From: an uncultured Odoribacter sp.
GTDB taxonomy: Bacteria; Bacteroidota; Bacteroidia; Bacteroidales; Marinifilaceae
DNA: 64,000 nucleotides
Direction: 5' to 3'
Assembly: GCA_910578105.1 (NCBI GenBank)
Contig: CAJTPD010000001.1
Location: 310,001-374,000, forward strand
Position numbers and translations under genes: made by a program. This document shows positions 34,713 through 42,173 of the stretch, one piece after another (positions within the stretch are counted from its first letter, which is position 1; each line of letters opens with the position of its first letter). The notes under the pieces were generated by a model. The model ran no database searches and was not told where the DNA came from. It worked only from the letters and a program-made list of their open reading frames with translations.

Positions 34713-35696
34713 ATGAATAACGAGAATAAAATAATACTCTATCAAGACGATAATGAAATAACTCGTGTGTCGGTACGCTTTGCAGATGAAGACTTGTGGC
34801 TGACACAAAATCAGTTAGCTGAAATATACTGTACGACAAAACAAAACATCAGTCAGCATATTGATAATATATTAAACGATAGAGAGCTTGACCAAAATCG
34901 AACTGTAAAGGAATTCTTGACAGTTCGTCAGGAAGGCAACCGCCAGGTACAACGTAGTGTTATGCACTATAATCTTGATATGATTATTGCCTTAGGTTAT
35001 CGTGTCCAATCACAAGTAGCAACTCGTTTCCGAAGATGGGCAACACAGCGGCTCCATGAATATATACAAAAGGGGTTTGCTATGGATGATGAGCGGTTGA
35101 AGCAGGGAGGAAATCGTTATTTCCGAGAATTATTGCAACGCATCAGGGATATTCGTAGTAGTGAACGTAACTTCTACCAACAGGTTACGGATATTTATGC
35201 CACTGCGACGGATTATGACCCTCGTAGTGAAATGACCAAAATCTTCTTCGCTACAGTGCAAAACAAATTGCATTATGCTGTTCATGAAAATACGGCGGCT
35301 GAAATCATATACAATCGTGTAGATAATGAAAAACCTTTTGTCGGAATGACCAACTTCAAAGGTAACTACGTGACCAAAGACGATGTGAAAATAGCAAAAA
35401 ACTATTTGACTGAAATAGAATTGCAACGCCTTAATCTGCTTGTTTCCGGTTTTTTGGATTTTGCAGAGTTTCAAGCATTGGAAATGAATCCTATGACGAT
35501 GAAAGATTGGATAGAGGCTTTAGACAACCAAATTATTGCTCATAAACGGAAAGTTTTGATTGGCAAAGGAAACATTTCGCACAAACAAGCCATTGAGAAA
35601 GCTGAAAAAGAATTTGAAATCTATCGCAAGCGTGAAATGGAGTTATTGGAGAGTGATTTTGACAGAGAAATTAAAAAATTGAGAAATAAAGATTAG
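34713..35696 (+). CDS. RhuM family protein
   Basis: 327 residues. The start (IILYQDDNEITRVSVRFADEDLWLTQNQLAEIYCTTKQNISQHIDNIL) is the conserved N-terminal winged-helix part of the RhuM family (PF13310), followed by YNLDMIIALGYRV and RRWATQRLHEYI. The C-terminus is coiled and lysine/glutamate-rich. The family was named for a Salmonella pathogenicity-island gene of unknown function. Homologs are frequent cargo of islands, often next to restriction or toxin genes. It follows the DUF262 gene by 20 bp, so is the last gene of the operon. Confidence 0.88.
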   Translation: MNNENKIILYQDDNEITRVSVRFADEDLWLTQNQLAEIYCTTKQNISQHIDNILNDRELDQNRTVKEFLTVRQEGNRQVQRSVMHYNLDMIIALGYRVQSQVATRFRRWATQRLHEYIQKGFAMDDERLKQGGNRYFRELLQRIRDIRSSERNFYQQVTDIYATATDYDPRSEMTKIFFATVQNKLHYAVHENTAAEIIYNRVDNEKPFVGMTNFKGNYVTKDDVKIAKNYLTEIELQRLNLLVSGFLDFAEFQALEMNPMTMKDWIEALDNQIIAHKRKVLIGKGNISHKQAIEKAEKEFEIYRKREMELLESDFDREIKKLRNKD

Positions 35697-36158
35697 TCCA
35701 AGTGAAATTTGCATTTGGGACAGCTATGCTTGCTTTGGAAAAAATCAACAATAGGTGGGAACTTGACGGTATCAAATATGTAACAATGAAATACCTTACA
35801 GTTGTATATCAGATTGATACAAATTACGCTTCGGTTCAGCGTGGGAACTGTTTTGTTTATCTTACGAAAGGCATCGCCAAACGCCCACATTGAAATAAAC
35901 AACCAACCCACGCTAAACCCTATATATTTGAGCAATATATAACGGCAAGCGAACGTCTGTATCGTTTATCCTTCAATGTTTTGAAATTGGCGATTTCTTC
36001 GTAAAGGATAAAAACAAAAACGCTTCTATAAAACTAATATGTCTGTTGCAGCGAATTGCTCCGCAACAACATCACAAATATAGTTAAATTTTGCATCCTA
36101 CAAACGTCAGTGGGTTGGTTGTGAAACAAAAGTAAACAATATTTAATTGTAAAGTATC
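35697..36158. other. Non-coding stretch with nested inverted repeats
   Basis: Between the RhuM gene and the IS, about 460 bp hold no gene I can support. ACAACCAACCCA (35899-35910) is mirrored by TGGGTTGGTTGT (36111-36122), and TTTATCCTT (35965-35973) by AAGGATAAA (36004-36012). There is also a hairpin around GTTGCAGCG...GCTCCGCAAC near 36048-36070. A 63-codon frame (35702-35893, GTG start) is open but has no homology signal, and I do not call it. These nested palindromes could be an element terminus or old recombination site. Confidence 0.5.
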
Positions 36159-37347
36159 AATAGATACGCTACACTTTTTCTTTTCGTAGGCAAATCTTAA
36201 TCCGTATCTTCGTAGCATGAAATAAGATATACGGAAAATACGGATGCGCCAAAAATGGCTTGAGCTATACGCCGAAACGGGTTCTGTGACAAAAACCGCC
36301 CTTCGGTGCGGGATTGCCCGTTCCACGTTATACCGTTGGATAAATCGCGAGAAAGAACAAGGCAAGTCGGAATTGTCCGACAAGTCTAAACGTCCATCAA
36401 GACTTGCCAATATGAAGATAACACCTGAAATTGAAACCATTATCCTTAATCTGCGTGAGACGAGAAGGTGGGGTGCACAACGGATTGCCAACAATCTGCT
36501 TAGGAAGAAAATAAAGCTCTCAGCCATGACGGTGTGGCGTGTGTTAAAAAAGCATCAGGTCAAAGCTGTTGTGAAACGGCGTAAAAAGTCAGACTATATC
36601 CGATATAGTAAAGAAATTCCCGGGGAAAGGGTTCAGATGGATGTAATGAAAGTACGAAACGGAGCATACCAGTTCACGGCCATAGATGATTGTACCCGTT
36701 TGAGAACCATTCGTGTATATCCCAATAAAAAAGCGGAAAGTACAATTCATTTTTTAGGAGAGATACTGAACACCTTTCCTTTTCCCGTTCAGCGGATACA
36801 AAGTGATTGGGGAACAGAATTTTTCAATTATGACTTCCAATATGAACTGCATGACCATTTTATCAAATTCAGACCAATCAAACCAAGGACTCCGCATCTG
36901 AATGGCAAAGTTGAAAGGTCTCAGCAAACCGATGAGACAGAGTTTTGGAATCTTATAGATTTGTCGGACAAGACACTTGATTTGAATGTGATGGCTATGG
37001 AATGGCAGGAGTTCTACAATAAGAAACGACCCCATTCCTCACAGAACGGCAAGACTCCGATGCAAAAACTCAAGTCTGTCAAGCACCTTGTTCCGATCCA
37101 GCCCGATGTGAGTGAAAAATTCTGGGAGTCAAACGAAGAAATTCTTCCACGTAATTACAAGTATCTTAAATTCATAAAACATCGAAATAAGAAAACTGTT
37201 ATTCTATAAGCCGTGGAGAATCAAAATATATCGCAGATTATTTTACGCTTTTAAACTCATCGGTCGGGGAACAGCCAGTGCCAAGGGGCGGGACCACCCG
37301 TCCCGACAAGCGTAAAAATCCACTAAGCTAATGTAGCGAATCTGTTG
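36159..37347 (+). mobile_element. IS481-like insertion sequence
   Basis: Imperfect terminal inverted repeats of about 18 bp: left near 36159-36176 and right near 37330-37347, sharing CAAyAGATwCGCTACAyT when the right end is read in reverse. Between them is one DDE transposase gene. I cannot point to a target duplication, and the integrase reading frame breaks at the right end, which suggests deletion of flanking DNA after insertion. Confidence 0.65.
36244..37209 (+). CDS. IS481-like DDE transposase
   Basis: 321 residues. N-terminal helix-turn-helix (VTKTALRCGIARSTLYRWI) and HTH_Tnp/IS481 region up to about 110, then integrase core with the catalytic triad: D in VQMDVMKV, D in RIQSDWGTEF and E in GKVERSQQ. 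The tail (WQEFYNKKRPHSSQNGKTPMQKL) is typical of the IS3/IS481 group. The frame is intact. The product cuts and pastes its own element; it lies within terminal inverted repeats and next to the damaged integrase. Confidence 0.88.
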   Translation: MRQKWLELYAETGSVTKTALRCGIARSTLYRWINREKEQGKSELSDKSKRPSRLANMKITPEIETIILNLRETRRWGAQRIANNLLRKKIKLSAMTVWRVLKKHQVKAVVKRRKKSDYIRYSKEIPGERVQMDVMKVRNGAYQFTAIDDCTRLRTIRVYPNKKAESTIHFLGEILNTFPFPVQRIQSDWGTEFFNYDFQYELHDHFIKFRPIKPRTPHLNGKVERSQQTDETEFWNLIDLSDKTLDLNVMAMEWQEFYNKKRPHSSQNGKTPMQKLKSVKHLVPIQPDVSEKFWESNEEILPRNYKYLKFIKHRNKKTVIL

Positions 37348-38089
37348 TTATAGCACAGGTAAACAAATCAACTGCAAGCTGTGTGTAAAAGCCTTTGTTT
37401 GTGTAGTCGTAATTTATGACTGCTGTAACATTGTCTTTTGTTATGGCTCGTTTGGCTGTAACTGAATGCAGTTTTGATACTTTATAAGACTTAAAAGGGT
37501 AATAGTTTGGTTTGACAATCTTTTGTTCCAATGCAATATTATATACTGCTCGTAGTGTCCTGAATCGGATTCCGATAGTGTTTTCTGCAAGTCCTGTACT
37601 ACGTAACCATTCCTCATACTTTTTCAGCCATGTAACATCAATGTCTGAAAAGTATATATTCAGATGCTTGTTATACTTTATAAGGGAGTTATAAACTTGC
37701 TGAATGGATAGGGCATAGCCTGTGCGTTTGGCTGTCTTGTAGCGTTGGATTTGTTCCGTAAACAGTTCGCCAACGGTTTTTGCTTTAACCGGATTGGTTA
37801 GCTTTTCAACTAATGTTGTCACCGTAAACTCCTTATTTTCGGCTTTAAACTCGATTAGTTGTTCTTGATATTGTTTCGTTTTTTCGGCGATTAGCCGTAA
37901 AATAGCATCACGATTAGGGCAGTTGCGTTTAGGTTGATTCTTTGTAAAGTCCCAAAATTGGGGCGGAATAGAGATGCCTAAACTTTGGTATTTGCTCTTG
38001 CGGTCTTTAGTAATACGGAGCATTAATGGGTGTTCTCCGTTTGATAGTGTTTTGTTTTTGTAGTAAACCACTGAAACAGAAGCATTCAT
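37328..38089 (-). pseudogene. Tyrosine recombinase (integrase), C-terminal catalytic domain missing
   Basis: 253 residues from ATG 38089 (a TTG at 38107 lies within the iterons). Present: the N-terminal arm-binding domain of Bacteroidota integrases (VSVVYYKNKTLSNGEHPLMLRITKDRK) and the SAM-like core-binding domain (LSIQQVYNSLIKYNKHLN..., ENTIGIRFRTLRAVYNIA). The frame then reaches QLAVDLFTCA, where the catalytic domain should begin (next motif would be the Arg of the R-H-R-H-Y set), and runs into the end of the IS to stop. So all catalytic residues are absent. In life this protein would integrate the island into tRNA-Phe. Confidence 0.8.
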
Positions 38090-38100
38090 ATTTGAAATCT

Positions 38101-38136
38101 GGTTCAAACATATGGTTCAAACAACTGGTTCAAACA
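38101..38136 (+). repeat. GGTTCAAACA iterons, right end of island
   Basis: Three perfect GGTTCAAACA copies at 38101, 38114 and 38127, spaced by 13 bp, just upstream of the integrase start. They match the two copies at the left end (27964-27984), as expected for arm sites of a tyrosine integrase. Confidence 0.7.
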
Positions 38137-38159
38137 ATAGAAAAATGAAGACAAAAAGA

Positions 38160-38185
38160 AAAGCAGCTACTTTTGTAACTGCTTT
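38160..38185 (-). terminator. Terminator hairpin behind the right tRNA-Phe
   Basis: 10-bp stem (38160-38169 / 38176-38185) and, on the minus strand, a following T-rich run; same as 27787-27812. Confidence 0.6.
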
Positions 38186-38194
38186 ATTTTGAGG

Positions 38195-38267
38195 TGGTAG
38201 CACCTGGAATCGAACCAGGGACACAAGGATTTTCAGTCCTTTGCTCTACCGACTGAGCTATGCCACC
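38195..38267 (-). tRNA. tRNA-Phe (GAA)
   Basis: 73-nt cloverleaf on the minus strand: acceptor GGTGGCA/TGCTACC, anticodon loop CTGAAAA (GAA), TTCGATTC T loop. CCA is not encoded. A TATATTTG -7 element at 38287-38294 lies 20 bp upstream, so this copy has the native chromosomal promoter. It is the attachment target of the island. Confidence 0.92.
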
Positions 38268-38286
38268 GTTGCTTATTTTGCGATTG

Positions 38287-38294
38287 CAAATATA
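38287..38294 (-). promoter_or_regulatory. -7 element (TATATTTG) of tRNA-Phe
   Basis: Minus-strand TATATTTG with a CTTG -33-like box at 38313-38316 (18-bp gap). Confidence 0.5.
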
Positions 38295-38365
38295 GGTTAT
38301 TTTGTTAAAATTACAAGGTTTTTATGCTATTTTTTGATTATGTATTAAAAATAATGCCGAAAAAA

Positions 38366-39517
38366 TCAGACGGATGTATATTTTTTCCGGTGTTGCAAAC
38401 TGATGTAAAATATCAGGATAATGAGTGAGATGGAAGCAAATGGAACAGCAGGCCGTGCAAAGAGCCATACAGGGATAGCTGTAATTAATAGAGTAAGATA
38501 AATATTCAGGTAGATGAAAATAAAGCGGGGAATACTTTTCTTTAACAAGAAAAACAGTGCTATCAGATTTAAGGGATTGGCCCAGAGTATATTCCAGTTT
38601 GGAGCTGTGATGGGATGTGCTGTAAATCCGCCCAAAAAGACGATGAGGCAACCTAATATTCCGGTAAAAAGGAATAAAATTAAGGTTAGCGTATTGAGCA
38701 GAATTTTATTTTTGAGTTTGCAGAGTGCAAATATGAGTAATGCAGCACCTGCTGCAAAAATAAATAGCGGATTCCGGTACCAGGGATTATTGATTTCTGG
38801 TTTAGGTGCCTGATATATTATTTCGGTATTTTCAGCCAGTTGTATCCCGTTATAATGAGCAGTGGTAAGTCCTGACATCAGATAATCGGGTAGAAACATA
38901 TATTGAAAAGGAGTTGCCCGGCGATTTCCTCTTTGTCCCAAAATCGTATGAATGCCCCATTGCACCCAGGGAGAAACTTGTAAATATTCATCCAAAAGAT
39001 TCCAAAAATTTTTTCCTGTATCTGCCATTCTCCATTCTATTTTTCCGGAAGTACTTTTTAGCAGAATATCACGGCTGCGGGTGGTACAATTGTCAAAAAG
39101 GAAATTGTATAAATAAAACCGGTTTTCTTCCCGGCTGTTATCCAGCAATAAGTCGAACAGGGTTTGTTTTTGCATGGAATCCAGTTTCAGTTTTTGTGCG
39201 AATACGGATCGTTCCTCACTTAGATAGGCATTCATAAAGTTTCTGAATGATGTGTTTGTCAATTGGTAAGGCAATAATCCTTGTGCATATTTCAGATAAA
39301 AATGGGGAGTTTGAAAGTCAAACGTGCCATAGTTGAATACTTGGTCATAATGGTTTTTCGGATCGTGTATCCGTATGGCTGTATGGCCGAAAAGGGAATA
39401 TAGTTCTGTGCCCGGAGAGCAGGTCAGGATACTGATTTCAGCATTGTCTGATAAAGTGAAAGCTTGGCCCGGCAGACAGAAAAAAGACAGTAAGAGCAGA
39501 AAAAAAAGAGATTTCAT
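38366..39517 (-). CDS. DUF4105 membrane protein (Lnb-type N-terminal periplasmic domain)
   Basis: 383 residues from ATG 39517 (ATG 39529 also in frame, overlapping truA). A signal peptide or first membrane anchor (SLFFLLLLSFFCLPGQAF) is followed by the DUF4105 domain: ILTCSPGTELYSLFGHTAIRI, a conserved NFLFDNCTTRSRDIL with cysteine, and PWVQWG. Then about four or five C-terminal hydrophobic helices (250-380). The N-terminal domain is that of the Lnb family, which transfers an acyl group in lipoprotein maturation in Gram-positives, and the His in FGHTA and Cys in DNCTTR are possible catalytic residues. Function in Bacteroidota is inferred only. It overlaps truA by a few bases. Confidence 0.8.
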   Translation of the reverse strand: MKSLFFLLLLSFFCLPGQAFTLSDNAEISILTCSPGTELYSLFGHTAIRIHDPKNHYDQVFNYGTFDFQTPHFYLKYAQGLLPYQLTNTSFRNFMNAYLSEERSVFAQKLKLDSMQKQTLFDLLLDNSREENRFYLYNFLFDNCTTRSRDILLKSTSGKIEWRMADTGKNFWNLLDEYLQVSPWVQWGIHTILGQRGNRRATPFQYMFLPDYLMSGLTTAHYNGIQLAENTEIIYQAPKPEINNPWYRNPLFIFAAGAALLIFALCKLKNKILLNTLTLILFLFTGILGCLIVFLGGFTAHPITAPNWNILWANPLNLIALFFLLKKSIPRFIFIYLNIYLTLLITAIPVWLFARPAVPFASISLIILIFYISLQHRKKYTSV

Positions 39518-39525
39518 TTTATGTA

Positions 39526-40278
39526 TCATATTTCAGAATTCATTTTGGGATATTGAATATCACAGAGAAACAGGGCATGTCCCGGTACGGATGTGCCTGC
39601 CTGACAACGGTTCCTGGATTCGATGATTTTCCGGAGTCCTTCCGGAGTCAGTTTGCCTTGGCCGATTTCCAGCATTGTACCAACAATGGCCCGGACCATA
39701 TTGCGTAAGAAACGATTGGCTTTGATTGTGAATATCAGTTGAGTGTCTGTTTCTTCCCAATAGGCCTCCATGATGGTACAATTATTGGTTTTAACATCGG
39801 TATGCAACTTAGAAAAACTGGTAAAATCCGTATAATCAAATAAAACCCGGCAAGCTTCGTTCATTTTGTATGTGTCCGGAAGGGGAAAAACTTTCCAGGC
39901 ATAATTGCTGGTAAACGGATTCTTTTGTTTGTCTATATAGTATTTATAAGTACGTGAAAGGGCGGAAAAGCGGGCATGCCAATCGGGAGAAACTTGATAA
40001 ATCCGGGATATGGCAATGTCTTTACCTGTGAACCGATTTAATTTATAAACAAGTTGTTCCGGGAGGGTGATTGGTTTCTGGCTGTCGAAATGTGCAACAT
40101 AGAAAGAAGCATGTACTCCTGTATCTGTCCGTCCTGCGCCCACCACATTGATTTTTTCACGCATGATGGTACTCAAAGCCCGGTTGAGTTCTTCCTGAAC
40201 GCTTGGTGCTCCCGGTTGTATCTGCCAGCCGTGGTATTTATTTCCGTCGTATGCCAGTTCTATAAAATATCTGTTCAT
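39526..40278 (-). CDS. truA: tRNA pseudouridine(38-40) synthase TruA
   Basis: 250 residues. ELAYDGNKYHGWQIQP and the catalytic AGRTDTGVHA motif (Asp in RTD) identify TruA. It forms pseudouridine at positions 38-40 of tRNA anticodon stems. Start MNRYFIELAYDG. It is followed on the same strand by the DUF4105 gene with slight overlap. Confidence 0.95.
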   Translation of the reverse strand: MNRYFIELAYDGNKYHGWQIQPGAPSVQEELNRALSTIMREKINVVGAGRTDTGVHASFYVAHFDSQKPITLPEQLVYKLNRFTGKDIAISRIYQVSPDWHARFSALSRTYKYYIDKQKNPFTSNYAWKVFPLPDTYKMNEACRVLFDYTDFTSFSKLHTDVKTNNCTIMEAYWEETDTQLIFTIKANRFLRNMVRAIVGTMLEIGQGKLTPEGLRKIIESRNRCQAGTSVPGHALFLCDIQYPKMNSEI

Positions 40279-40420
40279 ATGTTATTCTTCTTGCGAAGAT
40301 AGCAAATTAATAGAATTTAGAACCTTGCTTAAAGAAAATTCGTTTATTTTGGTATATATTTGTATTCAGGTTTATCCTTGGAGATAAATGATATGTATGA
40401 TTGTTGTAGATTATACTAAG

Positions 40421-41119
40421 ATGAATATTCAAGAAAATATAAAGCGAATTAAAGAAACATTGCCGGGGAATGTGCAATTAATTGCCGTATCAAAGACAAA
40501 GCCGGTTGAAGCTATTGAAGCTGCTTATGAGGTAGGACAGAGGGCATTCGGGGAGAACCGTCCGCAGGAGATGGCAGCTAAATATCAGGTACTTCCGAAA
40601 GATATTGATTGGCATATGATTGGGCAGTTGCAGGAGAAAAATGTAAAGTATATTGCTCCGTTTGTTAAACTGATTCATTCGGTGGATAGTCTGAAACTTT
40701 TACAGAAGATTGAGCGGGAGGCCGTGAAACACAGCCGTGTCATTGATTGTTTGTTGGAATTTCATATTGCCCGGGAGGAGACGAAATCCGGTTTGACTTT
40801 AGCGGAAGCAGAACGGATACTGAGTAGTGACGAGTGGAAAGAATTGTGTCATATCCGGATATTGGGAGTAATGGGGATTGCAACCTATACTGACGACAGA
40901 GAACAAATACATGAGGAGTTCCTCCAATTGCATGAGATATTTGATATATTGAAGACAAAATATTTTTCAGGAGTGAATGAATTCCGGGAATTGTCAATGG
41001 GTATGTCAGAAGATTATCAGATTGCGGTAGAGGAAGGAAGCACTATGGTGAGGGTGGGAAGTTCTATATTCGGAGCGAGGGAATATAGAAAAGATAAAGT
41101 GTTAGGAGATATAGTATGA
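40421..41119 (+). CDS. yggS: Pyridoxal phosphate homeostasis protein (YggS family)
   Basis: 232 residues from ATG 40421; the frame extends to 40388 but the family start (MNIQENIKRIKE) is here. The PLP lysine lies in LIAVSKTKP, and GENRPQEM, IDWHMIGQLQEKNVKY and SMGMSEDYQIAVEEGSTMVRVGSSIFG are characteristic. The TIM-barrel protein binds PLP without enzyme activity and keeps vitamin B6 and amino acid pools balanced. A TATATTTG element at 40355-40362 is a candidate -7 box. Next gene 38 bp downstream. Confidence 0.94.
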   Translation: MNIQENIKRIKETLPGNVQLIAVSKTKPVEAIEAAYEVGQRAFGENRPQEMAAKYQVLPKDIDWHMIGQLQEKNVKYIAPFVKLIHSVDSLKLLQKIEREAVKHSRVIDCLLEFHIAREETKSGLTLAEAERILSSDEWKELCHIRILGVMGIATYTDDREQIHEEFLQLHEIFDILKTKYFSGVNEFRELSMGMSEDYQIAVEEGSTMVRVGSSIFGAREYRKDKVLGDIV

Positions 41120-41157
41120 ATAGGTTGACTTAAAAATATGATAAAAACGTGTATATT

Positions 41158-42132
41158 ATGAATTTGAAAACTAAGTTTGCCGGGTTGGAATTGAGAAGTC
41201 CTATTATTGCCGGAAGTTGTGGTTTGACTGCAGAGTTGAGCCGTATACAGGAAATCGCTGGTCATGGAGCCGGAGCTATTATTTTGAAATCTGTATTTGA
41301 AGAGCAGATTAATCAGGAAGCTTCCCGGTGTATTGATGATAGTTATCCGGAAGAAACCGATTATATTCAGAATTATGTAAGGGCACATGTTATTCAGAAA
41401 TACATCGATTTAATAAAGTCTGCGAAAGCCTGCCTTGACATACCGGTGATTGCCAGTATTAATTGTCTGCGTGACGGAGAATGGATTAGTTTTGCCTGTG
41501 AGTTGGAGAGGGCTGGTGCAGATGCTTTAGAATTAAATGCTTTCATTCTTCCGACGGATGAATTTATGGAAAGTGCCGGGGTAGAAAATTTATATTTTGA
41601 TATCGTAAAGCATGTAAAATCGGTGGTGAAGATTCCGGTTATAGTGAAAATTGGTCGTTACTTTACCAATTTGCCGGCTTTTGTTAGTAAATTGAGGGCT
41701 TACGGAGCTGATGCCGTTACTTTGTTTAATCGTTTTTATGAACCGGATATTGATATAGAACGTTTGGTTGTTGGTGCAGCTTCTGTTTTTGGAGTACCTG
41801 CGGATATAAAAACGACTTTGCGGTGGACGGGTATTCTTGCCGGAAAAGATAAACAATTGGAAATTTCTGCTTCCGGCGGAGTATGTAGCGGGGATGCTGT
41901 TGTAAAACTTTTGTTGGCAGGTGCATCCACAGTGCAGGTCTGTTCTGCTTTGTATCAGCAGGGGACGGGATGTATCAGTTCAATGAATCGTTTTTTGAGT
42001 GATTGGATGCAGAAAAAAGGATTTAATTCTGTAGATGAATTCCAAAGTATGCTTTCTTATGCAGATGCCCGGCATGCAGACCGGTATGAAAGAGCCCAAT
42101 TTATGAAATATTTCAGCGATAAAAAGGATTAA
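41158..42132 (+). CDS. Dihydroorotate dehydrogenase-like FMN protein
   Basis: 324 residues from ATG 41158. FAGLELRSPIIAGSCGL is the class-1-like N-terminus, then IPVIASINCLRDGEW, the lysine-containing VKIPVIVKIGRYF, TLFNRFYEP and SASGGVCSGDAVVKLLLAGAS (FMN phosphate binding). The region around position 130 (LELNAF) replaces the Ser/Cys base motif NxSCPN of PyrD, so this is probably not the pyrimidine enzyme. Bacteroidota carry this paralog in addition to pyrD; its substrate is unknown. 38 bp after yggS. Confidence 0.78.
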   Translation: MNLKTKFAGLELRSPIIAGSCGLTAELSRIQEIAGHGAGAIILKSVFEEQINQEASRCIDDSYPEETDYIQNYVRAHVIQKYIDLIKSAKACLDIPVIASINCLRDGEWISFACELERAGADALELNAFILPTDEFMESAGVENLYFDIVKHVKSVVKIPVIVKIGRYFTNLPAFVSKLRAYGADAVTLFNRFYEPDIDIERLVVGAASVFGVPADIKTTLRWTGILAGKDKQLEISASGGVCSGDAVVKLLLAGASTVQVCSALYQQGTGCISSMNRFLSDWMQKKGFNSVDEFQSMLSYADARHADRYERAQFMKYFSDKKD

Positions 42133-42173
42133 TATTCAGGATAAGTTTGACAAATTAATTTAATATGATTTTT

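Larger units (their letters stand above)
27774..38267. mobile_element. Genomic island between two tRNA-Phe copies
   Basis: The ends are a direct repeat of the tRNA-Phe gene plus about 48 bp of its 3' flank (27774-27926 and 38147-38267). GGTTCAAACA iterons occur just inside both ends, and a truncated tyrosine integrase lies 60 bp inside the right copy. Cargo: a PLD-family protein, a WYL/exonuclease/DUF262/DUF262/RhuM operon and an IS481-like element. Codon usage is more A-rich and the genes unlike the core on either side. It is a degraded integrative element, no longer able to move by its own integrase. Confidence 0.8.
38147..38267 (+). repeat. Right direct repeat of the island (att-like)
   Basis: Intact tRNA-Phe plus its terminator, near-identical to the left repeat without the 32-nt insertion. 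Confidence 0.85.

Noticed and set aside
35702..35893. 63-codon plus-strand ORF after the RhuM gene
   Set aside because: GTG start, no ribosome binding site, no recognisable features; could be a fragment, but not supported.
35899..36122. Integron attC-like site
   Set aside because: The inverted repeats lack clear RYYYAAC/GTTRRRY core sites in the right positions and no integron integrase is visible.
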